A model generated the notes under the pieces. That model did not search any database. It worked only from the letters and a program-made list of their open reading frames with translations, and was not told where the DNA came from. A stretch of 64,000 nt of DNA from Qipengyuania gaetbuli (GTDB lineage: Bacteria > Pseudomonadota > Alphaproteobacteria > Sphingomonadales > Sphingomonadaceae), in contig NZ_JAIVLR010000001.1 of NCBI RefSeq assembly GCF_020524765.1, positions 930,001-994,000 of the forward strand. The letters run 5' to 3'. Below, one piece after another: positions 29,412 to 38,966 of this stretch (position 1 is its first letter; each line of letters starts with the position of its first letter). A program made the position numbers and the translations under genes.

Positions 29412-32400
29412 ATGGCACTAAAACTAAAAGAAATTTTTGATAAGCCTGTCGATCGCAGAATTGAGGGGGTCATCAAGGCGGATGATGACGCCAGCTTACT
29501 TAATGAGCTTGAGGAATATGTCATCACCGATGAGGTGGAGAAGCACCTCAATATCTTCCTCGACGCCTATTTGAACGCAGAAAACTCAAATGGCGTATGG
29601 ATTTCCGGATTCTTTGGTTCGGGCAAATCGCATCTACTGAAGATGCTTGCGTTGCTCCTCGAAAATCACGAGGTCGATGGGGTAAACGCCCTCGCGGTGT
29701 TCAGCGAGAAGGTAAAGCAGAACCAATTTCTTAAGGCTGATATTGAACGCGCCGCATCGATCCCTTCGATGAGCATTCTTTTCAATATCGACCAGAAGGC
29801 CGATGTGATCTCAAAGGCACAGGTCGATGCTCTCCTCGCTGTATTTCAGAAGGTCTTTGACGAAGCCTGCGGCTATTATGGGAAGCAGGGGCACGTTGCT
29901 CAGTTTGAGCGCCACCTCGATGAGAACGGAAACTTTGCGGCCTTCAAGACCGCATACGAGGAAATTGCCCTAAAGCCGTGGGAGCGAGGTCGCGAACAAC
30001 ACATTCTAGAAGAAAAATCGATTGCGGCTGCTTACGCGAAAGCGACTGGGGGAGATCCGTCCGAAGCTGCTGGCGTACTCAAAAAGTATCGCGAGACCTA
30101 TAAGGTATCAATCGAGGATTTCGCCGACCAGATTAACAAGTTCGTGGAGCGCCAGCCCAAGGGGTTTCGGCTTAATTTCTTCGTTGATGAGGTAGGGCAA
30201 TACATCGCCGATAACACCAAGCTGATGACCAATCTGCAAACTATTGCAGAGTCATTGGCGACGCGCTGCAAGGGCAAAGCGTGGATTATTGTTACCGCAC
30301 AGCAGGAGATGGGCGGCATTGTCGGAGACATGTCGAAGCAACAGGATTTGGATTACTCAAAGATCCAGGCCCGCTTTGCCACGCGCATGCCATTGACCAG
30401 TGCGAATGTAGCCGAGGTAATCCAAAAACGATTGCTAAAAAAAGCCGAGGAGGCCGAGGGGGCTGTCGGCGAGCTCTATGATGCCCATGAAAACGACATG
30501 CGGACATTGTTCGGCTTCTCGACGGGCGTGCAATTTAAGACCTATCGAGATCGCGATCACTTCATCGCAAGTTACCCATTCCTCCCGTACCAATATGATC
30601 TTTTCCAGGAAGCCATAAGAGAGCTATCAAACCATAACGCCTTTGAGGGACGGCACGCGTCAGTTGGCGAACGCTCTATGTTGGGCGTCTTCCAGCAGGT
30701 CGTGAGGCAAATCAAAGATTACGAACTTGGTGCCGTTGCGCCGTTCGATTTGATGTTTGAGGGAATTCGTTCTGCGCTGAAAGCGGGCGTTCAATCTTCG
30801 ATTTTGCTGGCAGAGCGAAACATCGAGAATGAACTTGCACAACGCATCCTCAAAGCCCTCTTCCTTGTTAAGTATGTTAAGCAGTTCAAACCAACACTCG
30901 AGAACATTGCCGTGCTCGTCCGAGAGCGTTTCGACGGCGATGCGGTCAAGTTGACCCGTGACGTAGAGGCGGCGCTCAACCTACTCGAACAACAAACCTA
31001 CATTCAGCGTAACGGTTCGGTCTACGAGTTCCTCACGGACGAAGAGAAGGATGTCGAGGAAGAGATCAAGAACACCGAGGTCGACAACTCTGAGATCTCC
31101 GCCGCACTCGACCAGATGCTTTTCGGGATCGGTCTGAGGACTAACAAGATCCACCACGAGATCGCTGGCGCAGACTACCCTTACGCAAAACATGTAGACG
31201 ATCAGTTGTCGGGCCGGGACTACGAGCTGAAGATCAATATGATCACCCCCTTTCATCCGGAAGGCGGCCAGGTTGAGCGCTTTCGAATGCAGACCATGAA
31301 CCGGAACGAGCTCTGCGTTATCTTGCCCGAGGAGGAACGCTTCCTAAGAGACCTGATCCAGCTAAAGAAAACTGAAAAGTACGTCCGACAGGCCTCTACG
31401 ACTAACCTACAGCCAACTCTCCAGCGGATCATTAGCGAGAGGAGGGAGCAGATTGAACAACGCGGTCGCGCGTTAGAGCTAAGCGCCAAGAGGCTTCTTG
31501 CCGACGCGAGGCTGTTCGTGAGGGGTCAGGAACTCGATATCCCCGGCGAAGACGGAGCCGGTAGGATTGTCCGTGGTTTCGGCAGTCTAATCGATAAGGT
31601 CTACACTAGCCTCGGCCAGCTTCGCGGGATCTCCTATACCGAGAGCCATATTTCTGAGGCTCTGTCGAAAGCGGATGATGGCCTTTTCGGTGCTGACGGA
31701 TCTCCGTTGCCCGAGCCTGAGCAAAGCGTTCTCAATCACCTGCAGATGAATAAGAGTCGTGCCCTTCGATCCACAGTGAAATCTGTGACGGAAGAATTCG
31801 AGAAGGCTCCCTACGGCTGGCCTCGAATGGCTATCCTCGCTCAGCTTGCCGCTCTCTACGCAAGGGGGCGCATCGAAGCCAAAAAGGACGGGAGCAGCCT
31901 CTCCTCGAGCGAATTCGGCAAGGCTCTCCGGAACACGCACGAATTCTCGAACATCGTTCTCGAGCCGCAGGTCGAATTCACCCAAGGGCAGGTCACGGCA
32001 CTAAAAACTTTCTACAAGGAGTTCTTCGATACATTGCCCCGAGCTGCCGAGGCAAAGGCATTGGCAGAAGAAACGCTTGCTGACCTCAAAAGGGAAGCGG
32101 ACGAGCTCAGGACACTTGCGCAGAGCTCCAGCCGCTATCCATTCTCGAGCAAGTTGGAGCCGGTTGCCCAACAGTTGTCCGAATTGGCGAGCTTGGGAGT
32201 GAACGGGCTTTTCGCCGAACTCGCCACGAGGCAGGACAAAGTCTTGGACGCCAAGGAGGACGTCTCGGGGCCAATCAAGCAGTTCCTCAAAGGAGACCAA
32301 GGAAAGATCTGGGATCAAGGACACGACTTCCTGCAAAAGCAGGGGACGAACATTGCCTATCTTCCAGGTGTTTCGACCGAGCCAATCCAGTCAATTTTGG

Positions 32401-32924
32401 ACGATCCCGAATGTTATCGCGGGGACAAGATGCGTCGCCTCCGAGGCGAGATCGATGCACTCAAAGCAAAGGTCGATGAAGCGCTCGATGCCGCACGGCA
32501 ATCCGCGCGAGCAGACCTCGATGCTTTGAAAACATATCTGACAACGGGTGAAGGATACGCGGCCGCTGCAACAGAGATCGACATCGCGTTTACCAGCGCT
32601 GAGGCAGGCCTACGCGATGCCGACACCATCCCCTTGGTCGAGCGTACCGTGGATCTGTTCAAGCGTAACGAGTACCCTGCCCTGCTCGCAAAGGCAGAAG
32701 GTACCGAAGACAGGGTCAAACAGTCTGCAGCGGACGGCTTTGACAACACCGGTGCAGAGGGGAGTGGGCAATCGGGCGCGAAGCCATTGACCCCGATTTC
32801 TTCGCTGAGGCCCGCGCACTCTAAACCCGTCCTGTCATCAGAAGAGGACGTCGAACAATACCTGCAGGAGCTGCGTGAAAAGCTTCTTGCGGAAATCCAA
32901 TCTGGCAAGCGGATCTCGCTCTAA
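29412..32924 (+). CDS. brxC: BREX P-loop ATPase BrxC
   Basis: Protein of 1170 residues, standard for BrxC. Walker A GFFGSGKS is at 66-73; a Walker-B-like hydrophobic strand with acidic residues (LNFFVDEVGQYI, about 250-261) follows. The C-terminal half is helical with long coiled-coil-like stretches (about 880-960 and 1010-1060). BrxC is an AAA-like ATPase of the core BREX complex and is required for methylation and defence. Its stop overlaps the pglX start by 1 bp. Confidence 0.95.
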   Translation: MALKLKEIFDKPVDRRIEGVIKADDDASLLNELEEYVITDEVEKHLNIFLDAYLNAENSNGVWISGFFGSGKSHLLKMLALLLENHEVDGVNALAVFSEKVKQNQFLKADIERAASIPSMSILFNIDQKADVISKAQVDALLAVFQKVFDEACGYYGKQGHVAQFERHLDENGNFAAFKTAYEEIALKPWERGREQHILEEKSIAAAYAKATGGDPSEAAGVLKKYRETYKVSIEDFADQINKFVERQPKGFRLNFFVDEVGQYIADNTKLMTNLQTIAESLATRCKGKAWIIVTAQQEMGGIVGDMSKQQDLDYSKIQARFATRMPLTSANVAEVIQKRLLKKAEEAEGAVGELYDAHENDMRTLFGFSTGVQFKTYRDRDHFIASYPFLPYQYDLFQEAIRELSNHNAFEGRHASVGERSMLGVFQQVVRQIKDYELGAVAPFDLMFEGIRSALKAGVQSSILLAERNIENELAQRILKALFLVKYVKQFKPTLENIAVLVRERFDGDAVKLTRDVEAALNLLEQQTYIQRNGSVYEFLTDEEKDVEEEIKNTEVDNSEISAALDQMLFGIGLRTNKIHHEIAGADYPYAKHVDDQLSGRDYELKINMITPFHPEGGQVERFRMQTMNRNELCVILPEEERFLRDLIQLKKTEKYVRQASTTNLQPTLQRIISERREQIEQRGRALELSAKRLLADARLFVRGQELDIPGEDGAGRIVRGFGSLIDKVYTSLGQLRGISYTESHISEALSKADDGLFGADGSPLPEPEQSVLNHLQMNKSRALRSTVKSVTEEFEKAPYGWPRMAILAQLAALYARGRIEAKKDGSSLSSSEFGKALRNTHEFSNIVLEPQVEFTQGQVTALKTFYKEFFDTLPRAAEAKALAEETLADLKREADELRTLAQSSSRYPFSSKLEPVAQQLSELASLGVNGLFAELATRQDKVLDAKEDVSGPIKQFLKGDQGKIWDQGHDFLQKQGTNIAYLPGVSTEPIQSILDDPECYRGDKMRRLRGEIDALKAKVDEALDAARQSARADLDALKTYLTTGEGYAAAATEIDIAFTSAEAGLRDADTIPLVERTVDLFKRNEYPALLAKAEGTEDRVKQSAADGFDNTGAEGSGQSGAKPLTPISSLRPAHSKPVLSSEEDVEQYLQELREKLLAEIQSGKRISL

Positions 32925-35900
32925 TGGACACCTCTATCCTGAAGAAGTTCGCACCGCAGGCTCGCAAGCTGCTGATCGATCAAGTGTCGGTGAAGCTGCG
33001 GTCAGTTTTGGCATCTGACAGTGCGGCCCGCCGCGAGCAGCCGAAAGCTGTAACTGAGCTCGAAAAGCAGCTTGCTGCGTTGGGCGAAGAAGAGCTGATT
33101 GAGAAGGTTGCCTACACTTGGTTCAACCGGCTGAGCGCCTTGCGTTTCATGGATGCAAACGGTCTCAACACTATCCGGGCGGTCACACCGGCCGAGGGCC
33201 AATCGCAGCCGGAGATCCTGGCGGAAGCCATGGCCGAGCATATCGACCCGGCCATTGTGCCAAAGGATGTGGCAGACCGCGTTCGGGCACTGCTGAGTGG
33301 CGCCGCCACCAGCTCAGACCCGCAGGCGGAAGCCTATCAGCTGCTGCTCGTGGCTGTTTGCAACGCCTGGCACAGCACCATGCCGTTCATGTTCGAACGG
33401 ATTGCGGACTATACCGAGCTGCTGATGCCGACAGGACTGCTTGCCCCGGACTCCATCATGGTCCGGCTGCGCGAGGTGATGAACGACGAGGCTTGCCAGG
33501 ATGTCGAGATTATTGGCTGGCTCTACCAGTTCTACATCTCCGAGAAGAAGGACGAGGTCTTCGCGGGGCTGAAGAAAAATAAGAAGATTACGGCGGAGAA
33601 CATCCCTGCTGCCACTCAGCTGTTCACGCCGCACTGGATCGTGCGGTACCTGGTGGAGAATTCGCTTGGGCGCCTGTGGATGCTCAACCACCCGAATTCC
33701 AGGCTGGTTGAGCGGATGGACTACTACATTGCGCCAGAGGAGCCAGAAACCGACTTCCTCAGGACATCCTCGCCTGAAGAAATTCGCATCTGTGATCCAG
33801 CCTGCGGCTCAGGCCACATGCTCACCTACGCCTTCGATCTACTTTACGCGATCTATGAAGAACAGGGCTATGAGCCCAGCGAGATCCCGGCCAAGATCAT
33901 TACGCACAACCTGACCGGCATCGAGATCGATGATCGCGCAGGAGCGCTGGCGGCCTTTGCGCTTGCTATGAAGACTGCAGCCAGACTTGGGCGACGCCGA
34001 TTCATGCGAATGGAGGCAAAGCCTGACATTGTGGTGATGCAGGACGTGGCGTTCACGCCTGCTGAGATGCAAGATGTGGCGGCTGTGGTGGGCGAAGACC
34101 TGTTTACGGACGAACTCCAAGAAACGCTGGGACAATTCACAGACGCGAAAAACTTCGGCTCGCTGATCGTGCCAAAACTTCGCGACCCGGCGGAGGCACT
34201 ACGCGTAGTAGAAGCTCGGGATTTTGCTGATGACTTGTTGCTGAGAGAACTTCAAAAACGAGTTTTAGCTGTTCTGCTAATGTCCGAGGCGCTTCGGTCG
34301 ACGTATCACGTAGTGGTGGCCAACCCCCCATACATGGGCGCTCAGAACTTTGATGCGGTATTGAAAACATTCGCTAGCGAAAATTTCACAGAGAGTAGAG
34401 CCGATCTTTTCTCAATGTTTATGGAGCGCGGCCTAAATCTCTTAAAAGCAAAATGTTATGCCTCGTTCGTCACTATGCAGACATGGATGTTTATATCATC
34501 ATTTGAAGATCTTCGCTATAAAGTGACGACAGATTATCAAATCAGAGGCTTGATCCAGATTGGATTTAATAGTTTTCCGGAAATGAATTCGAAGGTCGCT
34601 CAGGCCGCAGCATTCATAATTCAGAGAAGTGCCGAGCGAGTCAAGGGGGCTTTCTTCGACCTCAACGACGCCCCACAATCCGCAAACAAAAGGGTCGTGC
34701 TCGAAGAAAAGATCGAAGCTAGGGATTGGTTTGCAGTTGAGCCATCTGGCTTCTCTAAAATGCCCGAAAACCCCATTGCCTACTGGGCCACCGAAAAGGA
34801 GATTAAGGCGTTTGAGAATGGCTATGCCCTCAACACGGAAGCAAACCCTAGAGTTGGCCTTTCGACATCAGATACGGCGAGATTTGTTCGACCATGGCAT
34901 GAGCTGAATTTCGCAACTATTGGATTGGGATTTTCTAATAAGGAAGACGCTTCTGCGAGTTCCAAAAAATGGTTTCCGCTTAACAAAGGTGGTGAATTTC
35001 GTCGCTGGTATGGCAATAATGACTTTGTTCTAAACTATATGAACGATGGAGCTGAGTTAAAACATTGGCTCATCAACAATCCAAACGACCCAACAACTAC
35101 CAGCTGGGCTCGATATATACGGAGTCCGGAATTTTACTTCCGAGAGTCTGCAACTTGGTCGAAAATCAGCAGCTCAAAATTCTCTGTTCGATATTCTCCA
35201 GAAGGATTCATTTTTTCTGACGCTAGCAATGGGATATTTCCTGAGCCCGGGCGCCTCAATTTTTATTTGGGCCTTCTTAATTCTAGCGTCTCTCACAGTC
35301 TTCTGAAGATCCTCTCTCCTACTTTAAACTTCAAGTCGGGAGATATTGGCCGCATTCCCGTACTTTCGGTTCCAAAATTTTCTGACAATGTAGTTCTAAA
35401 CTTAGTCAAGCTCGCCAAATTTGATTGGGACGAATCCGAAACGTCGTGGGATTTCGAGAGACACCCCTTGCTGTCGGAAGAGAATGGAAGTCGCTCTTTG
35501 GAGATGACTTATTCTGACCTTCGTGCTGATTGGGGGTCAAGGACAAATGAAGTGAAAATGCTGGAGGAAGAGAACAATCGCATTTTCATAGACGCCTACG
35601 GCCTTCAAGACGAGCTGAACCCGGATGTGCCGCTTGCGGAAATCACCCTCAATTGCAATCCAACTAGTCGCTATAGCCCAAAACTCAACAGAGAGGAGCA
35701 TGAGAGGCGGCTTCTTTCGGACACCATGGCTGAGTTCCTTAGCTATAGCGTGGGCTGCATGTTCGGCCGCTACAGCCTGGAAGAGCGAGGCCTGATCCTC
35801 GCTAATCACGGTGAGACACTCCAGGATTATCTCGCCCGCGTGCCCTCACCATCATTTATGCCGGACGAGGACAATGTGATCCCGATCCTCGATCGCGATT

Positions 35901-36442
35901 GGTTCGCGGACGACATCACAGGACGCTTCCGCACATTCCTACGCACGACTTTCGGTGAGGATCATTTCACCGAAAACCTCCGATTCATCGAGAGCGCGCT
36001 CGGCAAGGATATCCGGAAATACTTCCTCCGAGATTTCTACAACGATCACGTCAAACGCTACAAGAAGCACCCGATCTACTGGCTGTTCTCCAGCCCCAAA
36101 GGTAGCTTCAATGCGCTGATCTACATGCACCGCTATCGCCCTGACACGATCAGCGTGGTGCTGAATGACTATCTGCGCGAATATATCCGGAAGCTCGAAG
36201 CCCATCGCGAACAGCAAGAGCGGATCCAGGCGGACCCTTCATCAGCAGCGTCCGCGAAGACAAAGGCGGCCAGAGAGATCGAGGAAGCCAGCAAGGTACT
36301 GGCTGAGCTCGAGGCATATGAGAAGGATGTACTCTATCCACTGGCGACACAGCGCGTGGGGATCGATCTCGATGATGGCGTGAAAGCGAACTATCCGAAG
36401 TTCGGCGCTGCGCTGAAGCGGATCCCGGGGCTCTCGGAATAG
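32924..36442 (+). CDS. pglX: BREX site-specific adenine DNA methyltransferase PglX (BrxX)
   Basis: Protein of 1172 residues, intact. SAM-binding motif I DPACGSGH is near 291-298 and the catalytic NPPY at 467-470, typical of N6-adenine methyltransferases. PglX marks host DNA and gives BREX its sequence specificity; the region after NPPY contains the target-recognition part. Composition changes within the gene: roughly 60-70% G+C up to about 34.2 kb, often below 45% between about 34.2 and 35.5 kb, then above 50% again. This suggests recombination of the recognition region. Confidence 0.96.
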   Translation: MDTSILKKFAPQARKLLIDQVSVKLRSVLASDSAARREQPKAVTELEKQLAALGEEELIEKVAYTWFNRLSALRFMDANGLNTIRAVTPAEGQSQPEILAEAMAEHIDPAIVPKDVADRVRALLSGAATSSDPQAEAYQLLLVAVCNAWHSTMPFMFERIADYTELLMPTGLLAPDSIMVRLREVMNDEACQDVEIIGWLYQFYISEKKDEVFAGLKKNKKITAENIPAATQLFTPHWIVRYLVENSLGRLWMLNHPNSRLVERMDYYIAPEEPETDFLRTSSPEEIRICDPACGSGHMLTYAFDLLYAIYEEQGYEPSEIPAKIITHNLTGIEIDDRAGALAAFALAMKTAARLGRRRFMRMEAKPDIVVMQDVAFTPAEMQDVAAVVGEDLFTDELQETLGQFTDAKNFGSLIVPKLRDPAEALRVVEARDFADDLLLRELQKRVLAVLLMSEALRSTYHVVVANPPYMGAQNFDAVLKTFASENFTESRADLFSMFMERGLNLLKAKCYASFVTMQTWMFISSFEDLRYKVTTDYQIRGLIQIGFNSFPEMNSKVAQAAAFIIQRSAERVKGAFFDLNDAPQSANKRVVLEEKIEARDWFAVEPSGFSKMPENPIAYWATEKEIKAFENGYALNTEANPRVGLSTSDTARFVRPWHELNFATIGLGFSNKEDASASSKKWFPLNKGGEFRRWYGNNDFVLNYMNDGAELKHWLINNPNDPTTTSWARYIRSPEFYFRESATWSKISSSKFSVRYSPEGFIFSDASNGIFPEPGRLNFYLGLLNSSVSHSLLKILSPTLNFKSGDIGRIPVLSVPKFSDNVVLNLVKLAKFDWDESETSWDFERHPLLSEENGSRSLEMTYSDLRADWGSRTNEVKMLEEENNRIFIDAYGLQDELNPDVPLAEITLNCNPTSRYSPKLNREEHERRLLSDTMAEFLSYSVGCMFGRYSLEERGLILANHGETLQDYLARVPSPSFMPDEDNVIPILDRDWFADDITGRFRTFLRTTFGEDHFTENLRFIESALGKDIRKYFLRDFYNDHVKRYKKHPIYWLFSSPKGSFNALIYMHRYRPDTISVVLNDYLREYIRKLEAHREQQERIQADPSSAASAKTKAAREIEEASKVLAELEAYEKDVLYPLATQRVGIDLDDGVKANYPKFGAALKRIPGLSE

Positions 36443-36446
36443 CCCG

Positions 36447-38957
36447 ATGAAAGACAAGCTCGAGTATGCGTTGAAGGCGAAATTTTCAGGCGGTGAGCGC
36501 CAGATCGTCTTCTGGTACGACACCGCCGAGGAGTTCGCCGACGATTTCGCCGCCCTCGATTTACCGGGCGTCGAAAAGGTGGAGGTGCAAAACAACGAAT
36601 TTGCTTTGAAGCACCGCATGCTTCGGGAGCAGCCGGAGCAGCATTTCCTGGTCTACGCTCGTGGCTCCCAACCGGAAGACATCGACAACTGGCTGTTGGA
36701 CGTTCTCTTGTCCCACTCTCAGTTCCGAACCGACAAGGTCCAGATGTGGCTGGACGAGCTCGGATTGCCCGGACCTTTTGCTGGTCTTCTGGAGGAACAC
36801 CAAGCATTCTTCGGAGCGAATGCTCGTTACGAAGAACTTAAACGCCTGATCGAGCCAAGCGACAGTCGCACACGCGTCCGAATGAAGATGGTTGCCGTAT
36901 GCCTTGGCGTCCACCCGGATATCGACGCTATCGTTGAAGCATTGCTTGGTGGATTGGCCAAGGGTGAGGAGAACTTGGCTCGGACGATGGGGCTGCTCGA
37001 ACGTTGCCGCCTCGCTGAATTCCTGTGGGAGCAGTTCGCCGAACGGTTTGGCTACCGCGCGGAAACTCCGAGCATCGGTGATTTCGCTATCGCTCTATTT
37101 AGAGCCTCGTACGCAGCGGATCTCGGCGCAGAAGCTGAACTCACATCCGATGCACACATCTGCTTCAAACGCTGGAAAAATGGTCGCACTACTGCAGCCG
37201 ATTTCGAAATTCTATCCGCCGAATTTGCCGAGGCTCTGAACGTCGAAGAGGATCTCGAACGGCGAGATTTTCGCGACCTTATGCGGCTTGATCAGTACGA
37301 GGCAATCGACCGCAAAATCATTCGGGCGTTAGTCCACGAGGTCGCCGAACAGACGGTTTCTCATGCAGAGGTCGAGCGCTGGGTCCGCGAGCGAAAAGGT
37401 CTCCATTGGTTCGCCACGTTTGAACCAATTTATGAAGCCATCCTGGCTGCAGCTCGGTTCCTTTACGAGCTTGCCCACACGTCACTGGAGGTGAAGGGCT
37501 TTGATCAAGGGATAGACCTTTACGCAACGCGCTGGTTCCGATTGGACCAATTGTACCGAGAATTCATCAAGAATGCCGACCAGTCGAAACAGGCCACGAG
37601 CTTGCTTTCAGAGCTCACCGAACAGGTCGAAAACCGCTATTCTAATCAATTCCTCTTGACCTTGAATGACAACTGGCAGGCTCAGGTTGACGCAGCCGAT
37701 ACTTGGAATTCCGCAGCCGTTACGATGCAGACGGATTTCTACAGGTCGAAGGTCCGTCCCGTTCGCCATAATGGGCAAAAAGTGTGCGTAATCATTTCTG
37801 ATGCTCTACGCTACGAAGTCGGCGAAGAGCTTCAGCGAAGGATACGCTCGTTAGACCGCTTTACGGCGGAGCTCGAACCAGGCCTCAGCGCATTGCCAAG
37901 CTACACCCAATTGGGAATGGCAGCTCTTCTCCCCCACCGCGAGCTTAAGATAGAAGACAAGGCGACAGTTCTTGTCGACGGTCAATCGGCTTCAGGCCTC
38001 CAGAACCGTGAGAAAATCCTGACTGCCGGTGCGAGCGGAGAACGGTGCAAGGCTCTCAAGTTTGAAGAGCTAATGGAGCTGGTGAAAGATGACGCTCGAG
38101 AACTGATCCGCGAGCATGACGTCATCTATGTCTACCACGATCGGATCGATGCGATGGGAGACAAGCCGGGGACCGAACGCCAAGTTTTCGAAGCCGTCGA
38201 AGACACCTTCAAGGATCTCGAAAGCGCGGTCCGCAAACTCATGTCAGCAAATGCAAGTAAGATCCTGATCACAGCTGACCACGGGTTTCTCTTCCAGGCA
38301 CGCAAGATTGACGAAAGTGATTACGCTTCCGCTGGGGTTACCGGCAAAGACGTTGTCTTTGTTAACCGCAGGTATGCCCTGGGGCGAGGGCTTGAACCTA
38401 GCGCCAGCGTAAAGACCTTCACGTCGGCCGCTGCTGGACTTTCCGGTGACCTTGAGGTGCAAATTCCGAAGTCGATCAATCGCCTCAGAAAAAGCGGATC
38501 GGGCGCCAGGTTCGTACACGGCGGCGCGAGCCTCCAAGAAATTGTCATCCCGATCCTGACCGTTAGTAAGTCTCGCGCAAGTGATGTGGAGTTGGTCGAG
38601 GTTGAGATTTTGGCTGGCGACAGCCGCCTCATCACGACCAGCCAACTCGGCGTGAAACTGTATCAGAGCGAACCCGTCGACGATAAAATCCAATCCCGGG
38701 AACTCAAAATCGGGATCTACTCGCTAGATGGGGACTTGCTTTCCGACGAGCAAACGCTGGTTTTTGACAGCACATCGATCGACCCAAGAGATCGAGAGCG
38801 CTCGATCCGCCTACTTCTCACCCGGAAAGCTGATGATCACAACAACCAAGAAGTGATCTTAAAGCTCTCTGAGCGTCACAAGAACACGAGCGCCTTCAAG
38901 GACTACCGAACCGTTCGGTATACGCTGCGCCGCCGACAAACCGATTTCGACTTCTAG
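36447..38957 (+). CDS. pglZ: BREX alkaline-phosphatase-fold protein PglZ
   Basis: Protein of 836 residues, the type I PglZ length. The alkaline-phosphatase-superfamily core is in the middle: CVIISDALRYEVG (metal Asp, about 449-461) and LITADHGF (about 607-614). PglZ is required for BREX modification and exclusion and acts with PglX; nuclease activity of metal-dependent type has been reported for the family. It starts 4 bp after the pglX stop. Confidence 0.94.
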   Translation: MKDKLEYALKAKFSGGERQIVFWYDTAEEFADDFAALDLPGVEKVEVQNNEFALKHRMLREQPEQHFLVYARGSQPEDIDNWLLDVLLSHSQFRTDKVQMWLDELGLPGPFAGLLEEHQAFFGANARYEELKRLIEPSDSRTRVRMKMVAVCLGVHPDIDAIVEALLGGLAKGEENLARTMGLLERCRLAEFLWEQFAERFGYRAETPSIGDFAIALFRASYAADLGAEAELTSDAHICFKRWKNGRTTAADFEILSAEFAEALNVEEDLERRDFRDLMRLDQYEAIDRKIIRALVHEVAEQTVSHAEVERWVRERKGLHWFATFEPIYEAILAAARFLYELAHTSLEVKGFDQGIDLYATRWFRLDQLYREFIKNADQSKQATSLLSELTEQVENRYSNQFLLTLNDNWQAQVDAADTWNSAAVTMQTDFYRSKVRPVRHNGQKVCVIISDALRYEVGEELQRRIRSLDRFTAELEPGLSALPSYTQLGMAALLPHRELKIEDKATVLVDGQSASGLQNREKILTAGASGERCKALKFEELMELVKDDARELIREHDVIYVYHDRIDAMGDKPGTERQVFEAVEDTFKDLESAVRKLMSANASKILITADHGFLFQARKIDESDYASAGVTGKDVVFVNRRYALGRGLEPSASVKTFTSAAAGLSGDLEVQIPKSINRLRKSGSGARFVHGGASLQEIVIPILTVSKSRASDVELVEVEILAGDSRLITTSQLGVKLYQSEPVDDKIQSRELKIGIYSLDGDLLSDEQTLVFDSTSIDPRDRERSIRLLLTRKADDHNNQEVILKLSERHKNTSAFKDYRTVRYTLRRRQTDFDF

Positions 38958-38966
38958 GGGACTGCA

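Noticed and set aside
34324-35216. Possible phase-variation tracts in pglX.
   Set aside because: The longest homopolymers seen are six C (34324-34329, within NPPY) and six T (35211-35216), too short to support slippage switching, and the frame is intact.
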